Positions 8,912 through 18,502 of a stretch of 64,000 bases of DNA are shown in pieces. Under the pieces are notes generated by a model that searched no databases, had not been told where the DNA came from, and worked only from the letters and a program-made list of their open reading frames with translations. The stretch is from Alphaproteobacteria bacterium (GTDB lineage Bacteria; Pseudomonadota; Alphaproteobacteria; Caulobacterales; Hyphomonadaceae): the NCBI GenBank assembly GCA_018827375.1, contig JAHJYW010000009.1:1-64000 (forward strand), in the 5' to 3' direction. The position numbers were made by a program, and so were the translations under genes. Numbering within the stretch: position 1 is the stretch's first letter; every line of letters begins with the position of its first letter.

Positions 8912-10649
8912 TGCCGCCCTCCGCTGCCAGGGCGTCGAGATCAAACTCAAGCTCTTCAAGCGCGGCGTCAGCCGCATCTGCGCCGCCGAGATCGCCAAGG
9001 GCGAGCAGGGCGCGTTCTTCGTCAGTCAGGTCAGCCGTCGAGGTTTCTTCAGGCTGCTGGGCCGCGATCAGCTGTTCGATGGCATCTTGCTCGATCCAGC
9101 CGGCAATGACGCGGGCCTTCATGATGAACATCTGAGCGTCGTCCTTGCGCATTTCGCCCTTCTTCAGGATGCCTTCAACCCAGACAGGCTTGCCGTCCGG
9201 ACCTGGCTCGCGGAAGCCTGTGATGTCGTCAGGCACGAGGCCTGCAACGTCCTCAACGGTTTTCACGCCTTCCTGACCGAGTTTCACGGCGAAGGAAGGG
9301 GTCATGCTGTCGAGTTCCATGACTTCGTCCTCAACGCCGAGTTCACGGCGCTTGGCATCGTTTTCAGCGGCGAGGCGATCAAGGAATTCGCGGGCGCGTT
9401 CCTGCAGCTCTGCAGCAACGTCCTCGTCGAAGCCTTCGATCTGGATGAAGTCTTCCGGTGCCACGAAGGCGATCTCTTCGACGGTCTCGAAACCTTCCGA
9501 CGCAAGCAGCTGTGCCAGCGTTTCGTCGGCATCAAGGGCCTTCATGAAGAGGTCGGTCCGCTCCTGGAATTCGCGCTGGTAGCGCTCGGAATCGGCCGAC
9601 TCTGTCACGAGATCGATCTGCCAGCCGGTGAGCTGGGAGGCGAGGCGCACGTTCTGGCCGCGACGGCCGATGGCCAGCGGGAACTGATCGTCTGCAACGA
9701 CGACTTCGACGCGGCGTTCTTCCTCGTCGAGCACCACTTTCGACACTTCGGCCGGCTGCAGGGCGTTCACGATGAAGGTCGCGTCGTCATAGTTCCACGG
9801 AATGATGTCGATTTTCTCGCCCGAAAGCTCGCCAACGACGGCCTGTACACGCGCACCGCGCATACCGACGCATGCGCCAACCGGATCGATTGAGCTGTCG
9901 TTCGAGATAACGCCGATCTTGGCGCGGCTGCCCGGGTCGCGGGCGCAGGCGCGAATATTGATGACGCCGTCATACACTTCCGGCACTTCCTGGGCGAACA
10001 GCTTGACCATGAAGTCAGGCGCGGCGCGCGACAGGAAGATTTGCGGGCCCTTCACTTCGCGGCTGACCTTGTAGAGATACGCCCGGACACGGTCGTTCGG
10101 CTGGAAATTCTCGCGCGGGATACCGTCATTACGGCGGATAATGCCCTCTGCGCGGCCGAGGTCGACAATGATGTGACCATATTCAACGCGCTTGACGATG
10201 CCGTTGATGATCTCGCCGACGCGGTCCTTGTATTCATTGTACTGGCGTTCGCGTTCAGCATCGCGCACCTTCTGCATGATCACTTGTTTGGCGGTCTGCG
10301 CGGCGACGCGGCCGAAATCGAAGGGCGGGAGCTCTTCCTTCAATTCGCTGCCGACCTCGAGGTCGGAATCGATGCGCTTGGCCTCCGAGAGGCGAAGCTC
10401 CTTGGATTCGTCTTCCAAGTCGGCGTCGGCGACCACCGTTTGAATACGCCAGAGCGTCTGTTCGCCTGTCATCGCGTCGATCTTCGCGCGGATGTCATGC
10501 TCCTGGCCGTATTTGGCCTTGGCGGCCTTTTCGATGGCCTCCTGCATGGCTTCGACGACGATGCTCTGGTCGATCGATTTTTCCTCTGCGACTGCCTTGG
10601 CAATCTGCAGGATTTCCAGCCTGTTGGCTGAAACGCCGATTGTGTTCAT
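8883..10649 (-). CDS. nusA: Transcription elongation/termination factor NusA
   Basis: A 588-residue RNA polymerase-binding factor that controls pausing, intrinsic termination and antitermination. It has the NusA N-terminal domain (about 1-130), S1 (about 135-200), two KH domains (about 225-350, with DPVGACVGMRGARVQAV and AIGRRGQNVRLA), then helix-hairpin-helix-type repeats and an acidic C-terminal tail (LEELEFDLDALAAEGGNDEE). Its start overlaps the rimP stop as ATGA. Confidence 0.97.
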   Translation of the reverse strand: MNTIGVSANRLEILQIAKAVAEEKSIDQSIVVEAMQEAIEKAAKAKYGQEHDIRAKIDAMTGEQTLWRIQTVVADADLEDESKELRLSEAKRIDSDLEVGSELKEELPPFDFGRVAAQTAKQVIMQKVRDAERERQYNEYKDRVGEIINGIVKRVEYGHIIVDLGRAEGIIRRNDGIPRENFQPNDRVRAYLYKVSREVKGPQIFLSRAAPDFMVKLFAQEVPEVYDGVINIRACARDPGSRAKIGVISNDSSIDPVGACVGMRGARVQAVVGELSGEKIDIIPWNYDDATFIVNALQPAEVSKVVLDEEERRVEVVVADDQFPLAIGRRGQNVRLASQLTGWQIDLVTESADSERYQREFQERTDLFMKALDADETLAQLLASEGFETVEEIAFVAPEDFIQIEGFDEDVAAELQERAREFLDRLAAENDAKRRELGVEDEVMELDSMTPSFAVKLGQEGVKTVEDVAGLVPDDITGFREPGPDGKPVWVEGILKKGEMRKDDAQMFIMKARVIAGWIEQDAIEQLIAAQQPEETSTADLTDEERALLALGDLGGADAADAALEELEFDLDALAAEGGNDEEAAPKE

Positions 10650-11245
10650 GTGACGTCTCCCGTCTTCTCGTTTGTATCTATATCGTCTTCTGTTTCGTCG
10701 ATCTCGAATTCCTCGAGTCCGTCTTCGTCCAGCTGCGGCGGCAAGGTGCCTTCGGCGCGAGCTGCATCAATCAAAGCGTCAGTGAGCACGAGCGTCGCCC
10801 GGCTCATTTCGTCGACCTGCGCGACCAGTTTGGTTTCGTCATCCAGTTCAATATGCGCGCCGGCTTCGTCTTCGCCTGTGATCGTGCCGGTAAAGCGCCG
10901 ACGGCCATCGAGTGGGCGTGCAAGTTCGATCCTGACTTCATGCCCAACCCAGCGGCCAAAATCACCGGGCCGCGTCAGCGGTCGGTCAATGCCGGGTGTG
11001 GAGACTTCAAGCACGTAGGCTTCCTTGATCGGATCAGATTCCTCGAACACTGGGCTGAGCGCGCGAGACAGCTTGGCGCAATCCTCGACACTCGTTGGGG
11101 CGCCGCCAGTCCGCTCCGTCATGATCTGCAGGCCGGGACGGCGTCCGCCCATGACGCGCAGGCGCACGATTTCCAGCCCGAGCCGCTCAGCCACGGGGGC
11201 AGCGATCTCGAGAATACGGCGTTCCTGTTCGGTCAGGGCAATCAT
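10646..11245 (-). CDS. rimP: Ribosome maturation factor RimP
   Basis: A 199-residue factor for 30S maturation. The conserved LEIVRLRV and the Y-V-L-E-V-S-T-P-G-I-D-R-P-L signature (near residue 70) are present, with an extended acidic C-terminus. It is the first gene of the rimP-nusA-ylxR-infB operon; the ATG lacks a clear Shine-Dalgarno and lies 25 bases beyond a terminator-like hairpin. Confidence 0.94.
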   Translation of the reverse strand: MIALTEQERRILEIAAPVAERLGLEIVRLRVMGGRRPGLQIMTERTGGAPTSVEDCAKLSRALSPVFEESDPIKEAYVLEVSTPGIDRPLTRPGDFGRWVGHEVRIELARPLDGRRRFTGTITGEDEAGAHIELDDETKLVAQVDEMSRATLVLTDALIDAARAEGTLPPQLDEDGLEEFEIDETEDDIDTNEKTGDVT

Positions 11246-11269
11246 TGTGTCAGGGCAAATCCGGGCAAA

Positions 11270-11301
11270 GAAAAACGGCGGCCCCGTTGCCGGAACCGCC
11301 G
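11270..11301 (-). terminator. Terminator-like hairpin in the rimP leader (candidate attenuator)
   Basis: CGGCGG (11276-11281) pairs with CCGCCG (11296-11301), and on the minus strand TTTTT follows at 11275-11271. It sits between a good promoter (11325-11353) and the rimP ATG at 11245, so a transcript from that promoter would have to pass it. It could alternatively be a second stop for read-through from the cold-shock gene. Confidence 0.65.
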
Positions 11302-11324
11302 CCGATATGTTTCGACTTGTGGGC

Positions 11325-11353
11325 TATATAGAGCCGGATGTCCTGTCTGTCGA
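11325..11353 (-). promoter_or_regulatory. Predicted promoter of the rimP-nusA-infB operon
   Basis: On the minus strand TCGACA (11353-11348), a 17-base spacer and TATATA (11330-11325) match the sigma-70 consensus at 5/6 and 4/6. Transcription would begin near 11318 and give a leader of about 73 bases containing the hairpin at 11270-11301. Confidence 0.5.
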
Positions 11354-11383
11354 GTGCGTAGTCCAGCGGGCGCCAGACAACAA

Positions 11384-11413
11384 AACGGCAGCCATGTTCC
11401 CAGGGCCGCCGTT
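11384..11413 (-). terminator. Terminator of the cold-shock gene
   Basis: AACGGC (11384-11389) pairs with GCCGTT (11408-11413), extended by an inner GC/GC; on the minus strand TTGTTGT follows. It starts 28 bases beyond the cold-shock stop codon. Confidence 0.65.
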
Positions 11414-11440
11414 CCGCTCAGATATTCAGATATATTGTGA

Positions 11441-11650
11441 TCAGAGGATCTTGAGATCCACCGCAGAGGTCTTGCCGCGGCGTTCGTCCTTGTAGAGTTC
11501 GTAGGAGATCGCCTGGTCTTCGGCCAGCGTCCGCAGACCGGAGCGCTCAACGGCCGAAATGTGGACGAATACATCCGTGCCACCATCGTCAGGCTTGATG
11601 AAGCCGAAGCCCTTCTGGTCGTTGAACCATTTTACTTTGCCGGTTGCCAT
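11441..11650 (-). CDS. Cold-shock domain protein (CspA family)
   Basis: A 69-residue single OB-fold RNA/DNA chaperone. The RNP1 motif KGFGFI and RNP2 VFVHIS are both present, and GKVKWFNDQKGFGF is the family's N-terminus. AAGGAA precedes the ATG. It is a one-gene unit with a long leader, inserted between trmB and rimP where many alphaproteobacteria have no such gene. Confidence 0.96.
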   Translation of the reverse strand: MATGKVKWFNDQKGFGFIKPDDGGTDVFVHISAVERSGLRTLAEDQAISYELYKDERRGKTSAVDLKIL

Positions 11651-11743
11651 TACTTAAATTCCTTCGCGTTCAGCTAAAACGTCCAGGAACCCTCATGAAC
11701 CTGATCCGCCTATCGAAACGGGTAGGAAGAAAGTCATAGCCGC

Positions 11744-11773
11744 CGGTCTGACGGGGTCTTGATATTCAGACCG
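11744..11773 (-). promoter_or_regulatory. Hairpin in the cold-shock gene leader
   Basis: A perfect 7-bp inverted repeat (GGTCTGA and TCAGACC, extended by one pair) lies about 95 bases upstream of the csp ATG. A TTGACG at 11821-11816 with a poor -10 about 17 bases on could start a leader of about 135 bases. Long structured leaders are a known feature of cspA-type genes. Confidence 0.35.
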
Positions 11774-11831
11774 ACCGAATTCGATTGCGCTATGAAACAC
11801 ACAAGTGCGACAATTCGTCAAGTATATCCAG

Positions 11832-12533
11832 CTAGGGTTGCACGCGGAAGTCAAACCAGACCGGTTCACAGTCACCCAGCCGCTTGGCTTCATATCGGGT
11901 CGGCACGTGGTCGGAAGGCGCGGATCGCCAGTCAGACGCACGTTCAGCCTGCCACGCGAAGCCGCCATGGTCGCGGAAACGGGCAAGCGCCTCGTCGGCA
12001 TAACTGGCGACATCGGTTGCAAACCGCACCTTCGCGCCGGGCGACATGATCCGATGCAATGATTGCAGGAAGTCCGGTTGGACAAGGCGCCGCTTCTGCT
12101 GGCGTTTCTTGGGCCAGGGGTCCGGAAACAGGATGAATACCTGGTCGACGCATCCATCGGACAGGCTATCCATCAGCGCGCGGGCGTCATCCATCCAGAG
12201 TCGGACATTGGTGAGTGAGTTGTCCTCGACCCCGACAAGCGCCTTGGCCATGCCTTCGATAAAGGGTTCGCAGCCGATGAAGCCAGTCGTGGGTGCGCGT
12301 CGGGCCTGTTCGATCAGGTGCTCTCCACCTCCGAAGCCGATTTCAAGGCAGACGGGACCCTGCACAGGGAAAAGGCTGTGGGGATCCAGCAAACCTGCTG
12401 CGCCGACAGGAACAGTCAGGCGCGGCAACAGGTTGTCGATAAGCTCTTGCTGGCGGCCTGACAACGGGCGGCCGCCCTTGCGCCCGAAAGTGCGGATCGG
12501 GCGGATGGAAGGATCTTGTTTGCGGGAGGTCAT
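11832..12533 (-). CDS. trmB: tRNA (guanine-N7-)-methyltransferase TrmB
   Basis: A 233-residue SAM-dependent enzyme that methylates G46 of tRNAs. The SAM-binding motif is CLEIGFGGGEH (about residues 75-85), and the catalytic/substrate motif FPDPWPKKRQQKRR (near 155) is characteristic of the family. It lies 34 bases downstream of an XRE regulator; metK, which commonly sits between these two, is absent. Confidence 0.95.
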   Translation of the reverse strand: MTSRKQDPSIRPIRTFGRKGGRPLSGRQQELIDNLLPRLTVPVGAAGLLDPHSLFPVQGPVCLEIGFGGGEHLIEQARRAPTTGFIGCEPFIEGMAKALVGVEDNSLTNVRLWMDDARALMDSLSDGCVDQVFILFPDPWPKKRQQKRRLVQPDFLQSLHRIMSPGAKVRFATDVASYADEALARFRDHGGFAWQAERASDWRSAPSDHVPTRYEAKRLGDCEPVWFDFRVQP

Positions 12534-12567
12534 GATCCCCGCGTCTTGCCTCAGCAGGCCGGGGCAA

Positions 12568-12987
12568 TCAATCCTGTTGCTTGAATTCGAATGCAGAGGC
12601 CGCAGCGCGGACAGTGTTGAGCAGTGATTTGCGCAGCGACATGTCTTCGATCTTCTGGAAGGCGGAAATCAGCTCAAGCATTTCAGAATTCATCACCGGA
12701 GCGTGAATTTCATCGCCATCCTCGGCAAGCTGAGCATTTTCGTGATCGACGAAATCCTCCGCGCCTTCGTAAAAGTACGTTATCGGAACACCGAGTACGG
12801 AGGCAATTTCGAAGAGCCTGCCGGCCGAAATACGGTTAACGCCCTTTTCGTATTTCTGCACTTGCTGGAAAGTCAGGTTCAAAAGCTCTCCGAGCTTTTC
12901 CTGCGTGAGTTTCAGCTCCCGGCGACGCCAACGTACCCGCTGGCCAACTACTCTATCAATACCGCTCGGTAGTTTGTTCTCTGACAT
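12568..12987 (-). CDS. XRE-family helix-turn-helix regulator
   Basis: A 139-residue DNA-binding protein with a helix-turn-helix at about residues 12-66 (RRRELKLTQEKLGELL, then VQKYEKGVNRISAGRL). A Glu/Asp-rich C-terminal part follows. This is the regulator found next to lnt in many alphaproteobacteria. I start at MSENKLPSG; earlier in-frame codons would run into the lnt gene. Its targets cannot be told from sequence. Confidence 0.9.
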   Translation of the reverse strand: MSENKLPSGIDRVVGQRVRWRRRELKLTQEKLGELLNLTFQQVQKYEKGVNRISAGRLFEIASVLGVPITYFYEGAEDFVDHENAQLAEDGDEIHAPVMNSEMLELISAFQKIEDMSLRKSLLNTVRAAASAFEFKQQD

Positions 12988-13028
12988 ATCCCACCCGGAG
13001 TGCGTAGCGCTTGTATTTTCATGACACT

Positions 13029-14672
13029 TTAGCGCCGCCAGCTTGCGAAAGCTAGGCCCGCGAACAAGCACAGGCTTAACCAGAAGAGAACGATACCGAT
13101 ACGGTGTTGGTAAATTGTCTCTTCCGCGGGCACCGGTAAACGGCCGCGACCGTAAGAAGCACTCCAGCCTTCGGGTGCGCTGGCATAGGGCGTACCGCGC
13201 AGAACTTCGCGGCCATAGCCATCGACAATTGCTGACGCTCCGCGGCTCGCAACGCGTGCCATTGGCAAGCCAGTCTCGATCGAGCGATAGCGATTCTGTG
13301 CATAATGCTGTGCGGGGCCCATGCCGCCGCCAAACCAGGCATCGTTGGAAATGATCACAAGCCAGTCGGCGCGACCGTTGAGGTTCGCATTGCGCGGAAT
13401 CGACGAATAGAGGCCCTCGTAGCAGATCATGGCCACGAAAGGCGGGACGTTGTCGGCATAGATGACGGCCGCGCCGGGACCTGGTTTGAAACCGTCAGTT
13501 GCCATGCGCTGCATCGCGCCCGGCAGGATGCCGGAAATATAGCGGCCAAAGGGAATGATTTCTGATGCAGCGAGTTCGCCAAAGGGCACAAGGCGGTGCT
13601 TGTCATACAGCGCGAGCGGTCCCGAGCGCGCTGCGCTCTGGTCGATCACGGTCAGGCTGTTGAAGTAGTCGCGCGAATCGTCACCCGTGATCTCGTAGCG
13701 CGTGGTGCCGGCGATCAGAACGCGCGGTCCAAGATAGGCATCGATGATGTCGATGGCGTTGGGATCCTGCAGCAGGTTCACCGGGATCGCGCCTTCCGGC
13801 CAGAGGATGATGTCGCCGGGCGCGCCCACCTCGGTGGTCATCATCTTGATGTACTCGTTGAGGATCGGGTCCGGACCGACTTCCCATTTCTGGTCCTGCG
13901 GCACCCCGGAATCCATCAGAACAACTTGCGTGTCCGACAGGGGCGAGGGTTCGGCGACGCGCTGGGCGCCCCATGCCCATCCAAGGGCAACAAGTATGCC
14001 GGCGCCAAAGACAGGCATCATGCGGACAGCGAGGCCGCGCATGTCGCGCGTGTCAACAAGAGCTGCAGGCGCGGCCATCACGAAGACGGTCAGCAGGGTC
14101 AGCCAGTAGACGCCCCCTACAGAGGCGGCTTGCGATAGGGCACCGCCGGGAACCCATGTTGTGCCGGGAAGATTCCAGGGGAAGCCGCCAAAAAGGTGGC
14201 CCCGGACATATTCAGCGAGCGAGAAGAAAAGGGCAAACACGAACACGCGCGAGGGTGAGGCGGACCAGAAAGCCCCCGCCATGGCGCCTGCCGCGCCCCA
14301 GATGAGTGCCATGCCCGCTGGAAGCAGGATAAGCGGCATCCACAGGAAGATTGCGTACTTTTCCGGCTCGACGAGGAAGGGGGCTGCCGTCCAGTGCATG
14401 CTGATCAGGAAGAAGCCGACACCAAAGGCCCACGTGCGCATGAACACGGCCTTGCCCCAGCGCCTGTGGCCCCGGGCGCCGTCGAGCATCCAGACAAGGC
14501 CGGTGAATGAAATCACCAGCACGGCGCTGAAGTGAAATGGCGCGAAGGCCACGGCTGAAAACGCACCCAGCAGAAAGGCTGTGCCGGCTGCGGCCCAGCC
14601 TGTCAGGCGTGCAAATGCCTCATGCAGGGGCCCCAGGGCGGTGAACCCGTGGCTGCGCACTCCGTCTTTCAT
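13029..14672 (-). CDS. lnt: Apolipoprotein N-acyltransferase Lnt
   Basis: A 547-residue inner-membrane enzyme that adds the third acyl chain to lipoproteins. About seven hydrophobic segments lie in residues 15-225 and at the C-terminus. The nitrilase-fold domain carries the Glu of WPEGAIPV (near 290), the Lys of YDKHRLVPFGE (near 355) and the Cys of ICYEGLY (near 415), the expected catalytic triad. It begins 3 bases after the CorC-like gene. Confidence 0.96.
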   Translation of the reverse strand: MKDGVRSHGFTALGPLHEAFARLTGWAAAGTAFLLGAFSAVAFAPFHFSAVLVISFTGLVWMLDGARGHRRWGKAVFMRTWAFGVGFFLISMHWTAAPFLVEPEKYAIFLWMPLILLPAGMALIWGAAGAMAGAFWSASPSRVFVFALFFSLAEYVRGHLFGGFPWNLPGTTWVPGGALSQAASVGGVYWLTLLTVFVMAAPAALVDTRDMRGLAVRMMPVFGAGILVALGWAWGAQRVAEPSPLSDTQVVLMDSGVPQDQKWEVGPDPILNEYIKMMTTEVGAPGDIILWPEGAIPVNLLQDPNAIDIIDAYLGPRVLIAGTTRYEITGDDSRDYFNSLTVIDQSAARSGPLALYDKHRLVPFGELAASEIIPFGRYISGILPGAMQRMATDGFKPGPGAAVIYADNVPPFVAMICYEGLYSSIPRNANLNGRADWLVIISNDAWFGGGMGPAQHYAQNRYRSIETGLPMARVASRGASAIVDGYGREVLRGTPYASAPEGWSASYGRGRLPVPAEETIYQHRIGIVLFWLSLCLFAGLAFASWRR

Positions 14673-14675
14673 GCT

Positions 14676-15566
14676 TTACTCCTGGGGGATGGACGCTGCG
14701 CCAGTCTCCGGTGTGCGCAGGCGTAGACGCCGTATGCGCCGTGCATCTGCGTCCATGACCTCGATCTCGACCCCGCTGGGATGGCGCAGGACTTCGCCGC
14801 GCACAGGCACCTTGCCCGCAAGGGCAAATACGACTCCGCCAAGGGTGTCGATGTCTGTTTCCATATCGGGGAGTTCAAGATCAATTCCGGTTTCCTCTGC
14901 GAAATCGTCGATTTCGGTGCGTGCGTCCGCTTCCCAGACCCGCTGGCTCCGACGCACGAACATGGGCTCCTCATCGTCGTGTTCGTCTTCGATGTCACCG
15001 ACGATTTCTTCGACAAGGTCCTCGAGCGATACGAGGCCATCGGTGCCGCCATACTCATCGACCACAAGGCCAAGATGTATTCGCGTCGATTGCATCTTCA
15101 CAAGCAGATCTGTCAGCTTCATCGATGGCGGCACATAGAGCACTTCACGGTGCAGCCGCTCAAGGGGCCGTCTGTTCATTTCGCCGCCCGTGGCCAGTTC
15201 CTTCACCACATCCTTGATGTGGACAAATCCGATCGGATCATCGAGCGATTCCCGGAAAACCGGCAGGCGTGAATGGGTGACTTCGGCGAAATACTTTAGA
15301 AGTTCGGGAAATTCAGTGCCGACCTCAACAGCCTTGACCTCGGCACGCGCGACCATGACGTCTTCAACGCGCAATTGCTCGAATTCCACGATCCGGAGGC
15401 GCATGTCATGGGGCGTGACGGTGGGTTCGCCCTGAGAAGGTTCGGAAGGATGTTCGGCATCGTGTCCCTTGCGGCCAAAGCCGAACATCTTGCGTAATCG
15501 TCCACTAGGGACAGGGTCAGAGGGGTCTGGGTCGCTCATCTTTTTCGGTGCTTTAATCTGACTCAT
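14676..15566 (-). CDS. CorC/HlyC-type CBS-domain protein
   Basis: A 296-residue cytoplasmic protein with two CBS domains (about 70-195, from [14 protein letters not shown]) and a C-terminal CorC_HlyC transporter-associated domain (about 210-290). It lacks the membrane DUF21 domain, as usual for the copy beside ybeY and lnt; the role is probably in ion (Mg2+/Co2+) efflux control or membrane integrity. The first ATG overlaps ybeY by 14 bases; an ATG nine codons later (MSDPDPSDP) is equally possible. Confidence 0.88.
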   Translation of the reverse strand: MSQIKAPKKMSDPDPSDPVPSGRLRKMFGFGRKGHDAEHPSEPSQGEPTVTPHDMRLRIVEFEQLRVEDVMVARAEVKAVEVGTEFPELLKYFAEVTHSRLPVFRESLDDPIGFVHIKDVVKELATGGEMNRRPLERLHREVLYVPPSMKLTDLLVKMQSTRIHLGLVVDEYGGTDGLVSLEDLVEEIVGDIEDEHDDEEPMFVRRSQRVWEADARTEIDDFAEETGIDLELPDMETDIDTLGGVVFALAGKVPVRGEVLRHPSGVEIEVMDADARRIRRLRLRTPETGAASIPQE

Positions 15567-16002
15567 AGGGATTGGCTATGCCGAGTGAGGCAAGGGCCGC
15601 GATTTCGAGGGCTTCCATGATCTCGGCTTCGTCCGGCTGCATGTGATCATGCCCGAGGAGGTGAAGATAGCCATGGATCAGGAGGTGGGTGAGGTGGTCT
15701 GCGAGAGTTTTGCCCTGTAGCGCGGCATCACGCGCGCTGATGCCGTATCCGACAGCAATATCGCCGAGCAGCGGGCGGTCCATGGGCAGGGCCGGGAAGG
15801 ACAGGACGTCCGTCACCTTGTCGATGCCCCGGAAATCCTTGTTGAGCTGCTTCAGTACAGTGTCGTCGGTTAGCAGAAGCGAAACGGTGCCGTCTGCCCG
15901 CTCCACGCTGCGCCCCGCATCGAAGGCGCGCTGGCTAAGGATTTCGAGGTCTCCGAGGGCGTCCCAGCCATCATCTTCAACGATGAGGTCGATATCGATC
16001 AT
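15553..16002 (-). CDS. ybeY: Endoribonuclease YbeY
   Basis: A 149-residue zinc-dependent endoribonuclease involved in 16S rRNA 3'-end maturation and ribosome quality control. The metal-binding signature H-G-x-x-H-x-x-G-x-D-H is seen as [11 protein letters not shown] (about 113-123), with the conserved V-L-S-F-P motif upstream. It lies 8 bases downstream of phoH. Confidence 0.95.
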   Translation of the reverse strand: MIDIDLIVEDDGWDALGDLEILSQRAFDAGRSVERADGTVSLLLTDDTVLKQLNKDFRGIDKVTDVLSFPALPMDRPLLGDIAVGYGISARDAALQGKTLADHLTHLLIHGYLHLLGHDHMQPDEAEIMEALEIAALASLGIANPYESD

Positions 16003-16010
16003 GATATGGG

Positions 16011-16994
16011 TCAGCCCTCTCCGGCGGCCGCATACGCATCGATAATACGGCTGACAAGGCCGTGGCGGACGACGTCGGCGGCGGTCAGATAGTGCGCCTT
16101 GATGCCGTCGACATCCTCAAGAATACGCAACGCATGCTTCATGCCGGACGGCTGGCTACCGGGCAGATCGACCTGGCCGGGGTCGCCTGTGACGACCATG
16201 CGGCTGTCGCGGCCGAGGCGGGTCAGAACCATTTTCATCTGGGAGACAGTCGTGTTCTGCGCTTCGTCGACGATCACAAATGCGTTCTTGAGCGTGCGCC
16301 CGCGCATGAAGGCGAGCGGCGCGACTTCGATTTCGCCCCGTGCCATGCGCCGTTCCATCTGTTCCTGTCCCATCAGGTCGCGCAGGGCGTCCCAGATCGG
16401 CAGCATGTAAGGATCGACCTTTTCCTCCAGCGTGCCGGGCAGAAAGCCGAGCTTTTCGCCTGCTTCAACGGCAGGGCGGGTCACGATCAGGCGCTGGCGC
16501 AGGCCCGTCGTCAGTTCTGCGACACCTGCTGCAACGGCGAGGAATGTCTTGCCGGTGCCGGCAGGGCCGACGCCGAAGACAAGGGCATTGTCGGTGTTTG
16601 CGAGCAGTTCAAGGTATTTTGCCTGGCCGCGTGTCTGGGGCTTGATCGGCTTTTTGAGACCGACCAGACCGCCGAATGTCTGTCCGGGGGTTTGTGCGGC
16701 TTCCAGCGCCCCTTCGACTTCCATGTCATTGGCGTCGGTGCCGCTGCGGATGCGGCGCTCGAGTTCGGCGAGTGTCGCCTCAGCGATGGAGACGCCCTCC
16801 GCTGTTCCGATAAGCAGGATGCCGCCACCCTGACTTTCGGCGCGCAGGCCGAAATCGGCCAGCTTGGTTTCGAGAATCTGGAGGTGGCGATGATGCGGGC
16901 CGCACAGGTCCTGCAGTCGCGCGGCGTTGCGGACTTCGTAGATGCGGCTGATCGGCGCCTCGGGCGAGGCCGGCTTACGGCGCTTAGTGGTCAC
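16011..16994 (-). CDS. PhoH-like NTPase (YbeZ)
   Basis: A 327-residue P-loop ATPase. Walker A is [12 protein letters not shown] (near residue 145) and the Walker B region is [11 protein letters not shown] (near 245). This family is the partner of YbeY in rRNA processing. It starts with GTG and overlaps the miaB stop by four bases (GTGA), so it is translationally coupled. Confidence 0.94.
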   Translation of the reverse strand: MTTKRRKPASPEAPISRIYEVRNAARLQDLCGPHHRHLQILETKLADFGLRAESQGGGILLIGTAEGVSIAEATLAELERRIRSGTDANDMEVEGALEAAQTPGQTFGGLVGLKKPIKPQTRGQAKYLELLANTDNALVFGVGPAGTGKTFLAVAAGVAELTTGLRQRLIVTRPAVEAGEKLGFLPGTLEEKVDPYMLPIWDALRDLMGQEQMERRMARGEIEVAPLAFMRGRTLKNAFVIVDEAQNTTVSQMKMVLTRLGRDSRMVVTGDPGQVDLPGSQPSGMKHALRILEDVDGIKAHYLTAADVVRHGLVSRIIDAYAAAGEG

Positions 16995-18367
16995 GCGGCG
17001 TCCTCGCGAAGCGATACAAGCTCGCCGGTCAGCGAATTCATGCTGGAATCGACCATGCGCACGGAGACGATCTGGCCGATCATGCTTTCCGGCCCCTCGA
17101 AATGGACGGCCTGCTGATAGGGCGAACGGCCGTGGATCTGGCCTGGGCGACGGCCCTTGCCGGTGACGAGCACGTCCATTGACCGGCCAACACAGGAGGC
17201 ATTGAAGGCCGTTTGCTGGTCGCGCAGCAGGGACTGGAGGGCCTGCAAGCGGGCATCCTTCACGTCTTCGGGCACCTGGCCGAACATTTCGGCGGCCGGT
17301 GTGCCGGGGCGCTTGGAATATTTGAATGAATAGGCCGTTGCGAACCCTGTCTCGCGGATGAGGTCCATTGTTGCTTCGAAATCCGCATCTGTCTCGCCTG
17401 GAAAACCGACGATGAAGTCTGAGGCGAGGCCTATGTCCGGACGTGCGGACCGCACTTTGCGGATGATGTCGTGGAAGTCGGCCGCTGTGTGGCCACGGTT
17501 CATGGCCTTGAGTATGCGGTCTGAGCCTGACTGCACGGGCAGGTGCAGGAAGGGCATCATGGCGGACGTGTCGCCATGCGCGGCGATCAGATCGTCATCC
17601 ATGTCGCGGGGATGGCTGGTTGAGTAACGGATGCGGTCAATGCCGCCGATCTTCGAAATGTGGCGGCAGAGCTGGCCCAGCGTCCAGTCCGAGCCGCCTT
17701 CGAGGACCGGAGCAGCGCCGTGGAAGGCGTTGACGTTCTGTCCGAGAAGCGTCACTTCGCGCACGCCCTGTGCCGCAAGGCCGCGCGCCTCGGCAACAAT
17801 ATCATCGACACTGCGCGAGAGTTCGGCGCCGCGTGTGTAAGGCACAACGCAGAACGTGCAGAACTTGTCACATCCCTCCTGCACAGAAAGGAAGGCTGCC
17901 GGACCATCGACTTCACGGGCTTTTGGGAGCGCGTCGAACTTTTCCAGCGTTTCGAATTCGGTCTCGAGCCGGTCGCCGATAGCGCGGCTGACGCGGGCGA
18001 TCATCTCAGGCAGCTTGTGATAGGCTTGGGGGCCAAGCACGAGGTCCACGGCGGGCTGGCGGCGGATGAGTTCCTCGCCTTCGGCCTGGGCCACGCACCC
18101 GGCGACGGCGATCGTCATGCGGCCACCGGAGGCCTCTTTCATCTTTTTCAGCTGGCCAAGCTCGGAATAGACCTTTTCGGTCGCCTTTTCGCGGATGTGG
18201 CAGGTGTTGAGAACGACCAGGTCTGCGTCTTCCGGACCGTCGACCGGCGCATAGCCGAGCGGGCGCAATACATCGCGCATGCGTTCGGAATCATACACAT
18301 TCATTTGGCAGCCATAGGTCCTGATAAAGAGACCCTTGGTCGGCTTTGCGGCATCAGTTGAATTCAT
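16991..18367 (-). CDS. miaB: tRNA-2-methylthio-N6-dimethylallyladenosine synthase MiaB
   Basis: A 458-residue radical-SAM methylthiotransferase acting on A37 of tRNAs. The N-terminal cluster cysteines are in [26 protein letters not shown] and [10 protein letters not shown]. The radical-SAM C-x3-C-x2-C is CDKFCTFC (near residue 160). A TRAM domain follows about residue 385. It is the first gene of the miaB-phoH-ybeY-corC-lnt run. Confidence 0.97.
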   Translation of the reverse strand: MNSTDAAKPTKGLFIRTYGCQMNVYDSERMRDVLRPLGYAPVDGPEDADLVVLNTCHIREKATEKVYSELGQLKKMKEASGGRMTIAVAGCVAQAEGEELIRRQPAVDLVLGPQAYHKLPEMIARVSRAIGDRLETEFETLEKFDALPKAREVDGPAAFLSVQEGCDKFCTFCVVPYTRGAELSRSVDDIVAEARGLAAQGVREVTLLGQNVNAFHGAAPVLEGGSDWTLGQLCRHISKIGGIDRIRYSTSHPRDMDDDLIAAHGDTSAMMPFLHLPVQSGSDRILKAMNRGHTAADFHDIIRKVRSARPDIGLASDFIVGFPGETDADFEATMDLIRETGFATAYSFKYSKRPGTPAAEMFGQVPEDVKDARLQALQSLLRDQQTAFNASCVGRSMDVLVTGKGRRPGQIHGRSPYQQAVHFEGPESMIGQIVSVRMVDSSMNSLTGELVSLREDAA

Positions 18368-18502
18368 CCGCGGGCTTATGCCTTAAAAGTGCCCGCCCTG
18401 CCAGAACCTTGTGCGGCTCGCCCGCAATGGCAGTTAGGGGTCGCTGCGTCTGTGGCGGGGTCTTCACATGAGGCCAAACCGGGCTAGGGTGCGTCCAGTC
18501 AA

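Noticed and set aside
18368-18502. Possible glycine riboswitch before the alanine/glycine symporter
   Set aside because: The 135-base gap has only a 6-bp GCGGGC/GCCCGC repeat and no recognisable glycine-aptamer core.
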